DNA from: Franconibacter helveticus LMG 23732
GTDB taxonomy: Bacteria; Pseudomonadota; Gammaproteobacteria; Enterobacterales; Enterobacteriaceae
NCBI RefSeq assembly: GCF_000463115.2
Contig: NZ_AWFX01000046.1
Location: forward strand, 19,818 to 83,817
DNA: 64,000 bases
Direction: 5' to 3'
The number at the start of each line of letters is the position of its first letter. Position 1 is the stretch's first letter. The translations under genes were made by a program, and so were the position numbers. Positions 61,485 to 64,000 of this stretch are shown here, piece by piece. The notes beneath the pieces are model-generated. The model saw nothing but the letters and a program-made list of their open reading frames with translations, did no database searches and was not told the origin of the DNA.

Positions 61485-62936
61485 ATGCATTTTCGCGCCA
61501 TAACCCGAATCGTTGGACTACTGGTTATTCTCTTTTCCGGAACCATGATTATTCCCGGACTGGTGGCCCTTATTTACCGGGACGGCGCGGGTCGGGCCTT
61601 TACGCAGACCTTTTTTGTCGCGCTGGCGATAGGCGCGGCGCTCTGGTGGCCAAACCGCCGCGAGAAAAAAGAGCTGAAATCCCGAGAAGGGTTTCTTATT
61701 GTCGTGCTCTTCTGGACCGTGCTGGGCAGCGTGGGTGCGCTGCCCTTTATCTTTTCTGAAAGACCGAACCTTACGGTCACGGACGCCTTTTTTGAATCTT
61801 TCTCAGGGTTAACAACCACGGGCGCGACAACGCTTGTAGGGCTGGACTCTTTACCGCACGCTATTTTGTTCTATCGCCAGATGCTGCAATGGTTCGGCGG
61901 TATGGGGATAATCGTACTGGCGGTGGCGATACTGCCGATTCTTGGCGTTGGGGGCATGCAGCTTTACCGCGCCGAAATGCCGGGGCCGCTGAAAGATAAT
62001 AAGATGCGGCCGCGTATTGCTGAAACCGCGAAAACGCTGTGGCTGATTTATGTCTTGCTGACAGTCGCCTGCGCGCTGGCGCTCTGGTTCGCCGGAATGT
62101 CCGCCTTCGACGCTATCGGTCACAGTTTTGCGACCATTGCCATCGGCGGTTTTTCCACCCACGATGCAAGCGTAGGCTACTTCAATAGCCCCACCATCAA
62201 CACGATTATCGCTATCTTTTTGCTTATCTCGGGCTGTAACTATGGCCTGCATTTTTCCCTGCTGAGCGGGCGCAACCTGAAGGTGTACTGGCGGGATCCT
62301 GAGTTTCGCATGTTCATCGGCGTACAGGTGACGCTGGTCGCGGTCTGTACATTAGTGCTGTGGTTCCATGATGTGTATAACTCCGCCATGATGACTCTCA
62401 ATCAGGCGTTTTTTCAGGTGGTCTCTATGGCGACCACGGCAGGCTTTACCACAGACAGCATTGCGCGCTGGCCGCTTTTCCTGCCTGTTCTACTCTTATG
62501 CTCTGCTTTTATCGGTGGCTGCGCCGGCTCGACGGGCGGTGGGCTTAAGGTAATCCGTATTCTGCTGCTCTTTAAGCAAGGGAACCGTGAACTGAAACGT
62601 CTCGTCCATCCTAATGCGGTTTACACTATCAAGCTTGGCAATCGCGCATTGCCGGAACGCATACTTGAAGCAGTATGGGGATTTTTCTCTGCTTACGCGT
62701 TAGTTTTTATTATCAGCATGCTGGCGATTATCGCGACGGGCGTGGATGACTTTTCGGCTTTCGCTTCGGTAGTCGCAACGCTTAATAACCTGGGGCCAGG
62801 CCTTGGCGTCGTTGCGGATAACTTTGCCAGTATGAATCCGGTCGCCAAATGGATTTTGATGGCGAACATGCTGTTCGGGCGTCTTGAGGTCTTTACGCTG
62901 CTGGTGCTGTTTACACCCACTTTCTGGCGCGAATAA
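61485..62936 (+). CDS. trkH: Trk potassium uptake channel TrkH
   Basis: TrkH is the membrane subunit of the Trk K+ uptake system, working with TrkA. The 483 residues match E. coli in length and contain the four pore-loop repeats; seen are SGLTTTGATTL near 107-117, FATIAIGGFSTHD near 217-229, MATTAGFTTDS and the region GGCAGSTGGGLKVIRILLLFK near 344-364. AAGGAAG lies 9 bases before the ATG. Confidence 0.97.
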   Translation: MHFRAITRIVGLLVILFSGTMIIPGLVALIYRDGAGRAFTQTFFVALAIGAALWWPNRREKKELKSREGFLIVVLFWTVLGSVGALPFIFSERPNLTVTDAFFESFSGLTTTGATTLVGLDSLPHAILFYRQMLQWFGGMGIIVLAVAILPILGVGGMQLYRAEMPGPLKDNKMRPRIAETAKTLWLIYVLLTVACALALWFAGMSAFDAIGHSFATIAIGGFSTHDASVGYFNSPTINTIIAIFLLISGCNYGLHFSLLSGRNLKVYWRDPEFRMFIGVQVTLVAVCTLVLWFHDVYNSAMMTLNQAFFQVVSMATTAGFTTDSIARWPLFLPVLLLCSAFIGGCAGSTGGGLKVIRILLLFKQGNRELKRLVHPNAVYTIKLGNRALPERILEAVWGFFSAYALVFIISMLAIIATGVDDFSAFASVVATLNNLGPGLGVVADNFASMNPVAKWILMANMLFGRLEVFTLLVLFTPTFWRE

Positions 62937-62948
62937 ATGGAGCTTGTT

Positions 62949-63491
62949 TTGAAAACCCTTATTCTGTTTTCTACCCGAGATGGACAGACGCGCGAAATCG
63001 CGTCCTTTATCGCTTCGGAATTAAAAGAGCAGGGCGTCGATGCGGAAGTGATGAATCTGCATCGCGCGGAAGCTATTGACTGGTCGCTTTATAACAAAGT
63101 CGTTATCGGCGCTTCTATCCGTTATGGTCACTTCCATCCCACGCTGGATGCTTTTGTGAAAAAACACCATGCCGAGCTCAATGCGTTACCCGGCGCTTTT
63201 TTTTCCGTGAACCTCGTTGCGCGGAAACCGGAGAAGCGTACGCCGCAAACCAATAACTACACACGTAAGTTTCTGCTCCATTCTTTATGGCATCCGGACC
63301 ATAGCGTGGTGTTTGCGGGCGCCCTGCGCTATCCGCGTTACCGCTGGTATGACCGTTTTATGATTCGACTAATTATGAAAATGACAGGAGGAGAAACGGA
63401 TACGCGTAAAGAGGTGGTCTATACCGACTGGCAACAAGTTGCGGCTTTCGCACGTGAAATAGCTCAACTTACGCGCAATCCGCGCAGATAA
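62949..63491 (+). CDS. hemG: Menaquinone-dependent protoporphyrinogen oxidase HemG
   Basis: HemG is a flavodoxin-like FMN enzyme that oxidises protoporphyrinogen IX with quinone as acceptor. A TTG at 62949 with GGAG 6 bases upstream gives the conserved N-terminus [18 protein letters not shown] and 180 residues. An ATG at 62937 would add four residues and uses the ribosome-site bases as codons, so it is less likely. The phosphate-binding STRDGQT loop and [13 protein letters not shown] are intact; the insert helix of HemG-type enzymes ([21 protein letters not shown]) is present. Confidence 0.93.
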   Translation: MKTLILFSTRDGQTREIASFIASELKEQGVDAEVMNLHRAEAIDWSLYNKVVIGASIRYGHFHPTLDAFVKKHHAELNALPGAFFSVNLVARKPEKRTPQTNNYTRKFLLHSLWHPDHSVVFAGALRYPRYRWYDRFMIRLIMKMTGGETDTRKEVVYTDWQQVAAFAREIAQLTRNPRR

Positions 63492-63543
63492 CAGGCGTTA
63501 TGCCTGAAAATTAATCGAACGATAAAGTTTTTGTATTTTTCCC

Positions 63544-63571
63544 TTGTCAGCGTCCGAGAACTCCCTATAAT
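63544..63571 (+). promoter_or_regulatory. rRNA operon promoter P1
   Basis: TTGTCA at 63544-63549 and TATAAT at 63566-63571 are 16 bases apart, followed by a GCGCCTCC discriminator typical of rrn P1 control by ppGpp/DksA. The AT-rich stretch at about 63508-63541 should be the UP element and Fis region. Confidence 0.88.
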
Positions 63572-63652
63572 GCGCCTCCACTGACACGGCACAACGGCAA
63601 ACACGCCGGCCTGACAGAAAGATTTAAAACAGGGTGAAGCGAAAATTAACGC

Positions 63653-63680
63653 TTGACTCTGAAGCGGGAAAGCGTAGTAT
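63653..63680 (+). promoter_or_regulatory. rRNA operon promoter P2
   Basis: TTGACT at 63653-63658 and TAGTAT at 63675-63680 with a 16-base spacer, about 109 bases downstream of P1, the normal distance for tandem rrn promoters. Confidence 0.85.
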
Positions 63681-63691
63681 ACGCAACCCGC

Positions 63692-63753
63692 GCCGCTGAG
63701 AAAAAAGCGAAGCGGCACTGCTCTTTAACAATTTATCAGACAATCTGTGTGGG
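63692..63753 (+). promoter_or_regulatory. rrn antitermination region boxB-boxA-boxC
   Basis: The boxB hairpin GCCGCT / AGCGGC is at 63692-63716, boxA TGCTCTTTAACA at 63719-63730 (identical to E. coli rrn boxA), and boxC TGTGTGGG at 63746-63753. They recruit NusB/NusE and the other antitermination factors. Confidence 0.92.
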
Positions 63754-63862
63754 CACTCAGATGGACTGGATTCTTGACGTCGCAAGACGATAAATGAATA
63801 CCAAGACTCATGAGTGAACACGTAATTCATTACGAAGTTTAATTCATTGAGCATCAAACTTT

Positions 63863-64000
63863 AATTGAAGAGTTTGATCATGGCTCAGATTGAACGCTGG
63901 CGGCAGGCCTAACACATGCAAGTCGAGCGGTAGCACAGAGAGCTTGCTCTCGGGTGACGAGCGGCGGACGGGTGAGTAATGTCTGGGAAACTGCCTGATG
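63863..64000 (+). rRNA. rrsA: 16S ribosomal RNA, 5' end (cut by window end)
   Basis: From AATTGAAGAGTTTGATCATG onward the sequence is 16S rRNA, including the universal GGCTCAGATTGAACGCTGGCGGCAGGCCTAACACATGCAAGTCGA. The V1 loop reads GCGGTAGCACAGAGAGCTTG, a form found in Klebsiella and related genera. The operon follows hemG, so it corresponds to rrnA; the symbol is by position. Confidence 0.97.

Overview
The window is about 64 kb of chromosome from a member of the Enterobacteriaceae. Its gene order closely follows the E. coli rho-to-rrnA stretch: rho, the enterobacterial common antigen (ECA) cluster, yifK, argX-hisR-leuT-proM, hemCDXY, cyaA, dapF-xerC-yigB, uvrD, corA, rarD, pldA, recQ, rhtC/rhtB, pldB-yigL, bioP/metR/metE, udp, rmuC, ubiE-J-B, tatABC-D, rfaH, ubiD, fre, fadBA, pepQ-yigZ-trkH-hemG and the start of an rRNA operon. 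Most proteins align with their E. coli counterparts nearly end to end. The 16S start and the gene differences fit the Klebsiella/Enterobacter/Cronobacter neighbourhood, but the genus cannot be fixed from this window.

Region 1 (1-13.8 kb): the end of rho, then wecA-wzzE-wecB-wecC-wecD-wecE-wzxE-wecF-wzyE-wecG for ECA. The usual rffG and rffH (dTDP-glucose supply) are missing; a 19-base palindrome lies in the short gap where they would be. Next come the yifK amino acid transporter and four tRNA genes under a strong promoter.

Region 2 (13.8-27.5 kb): the small RNA gene glmZ, with a sigma-54 type promoter and two perfect GlrR-type upstream sites; the heme operon hemCDXY (minus strand) divergent from cyaA; cyaY; then lptM-dapF-yigA-xerC-yigB with overlapping genes; then uvrD behind a LexA box.

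Region 3 (27.5-36.5 kb): corA with its leader peptide corL; an accessory two-gene operon (a PhnD-like binding protein without signal peptide plus a membrane fatty-acid desaturase) where E. coli has other genes; rarD, yigI, pldA, recQ, rhtC and rhtB.

Region 4 (36.5-44.9 kb): pldB-yigL, bioP overlapping metR tail to tail, and the metR/metE divergent control region, which carries a MetR site, tandem MetJ boxes and an ERIC element. Then come a dienelactone-hydrolase homologue and udp behind paired CRP sites.

Region 5 (44.9-64 kb): rmuC, ubiquinone genes ubiE-ubiJ-ubiB, the Tat export genes, a small secreted glycine-zipper gene not present at this place in E. coli K-12, rfaH, ubiD, fre, a small orphan secreted protein gene, fadBA with its FadR operator, pepQ-yigZ-trkH-hemG, and the promoters, antitermination signals and first 138 bases of a 16S rRNA gene.

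No insertion sequence, prophage or CRISPR array was seen. The least explained content is in the accessory insertions (corA-rarD, tatD-rfaH, fre-fadA), the ECA gap and the ERIC element in front of metE.
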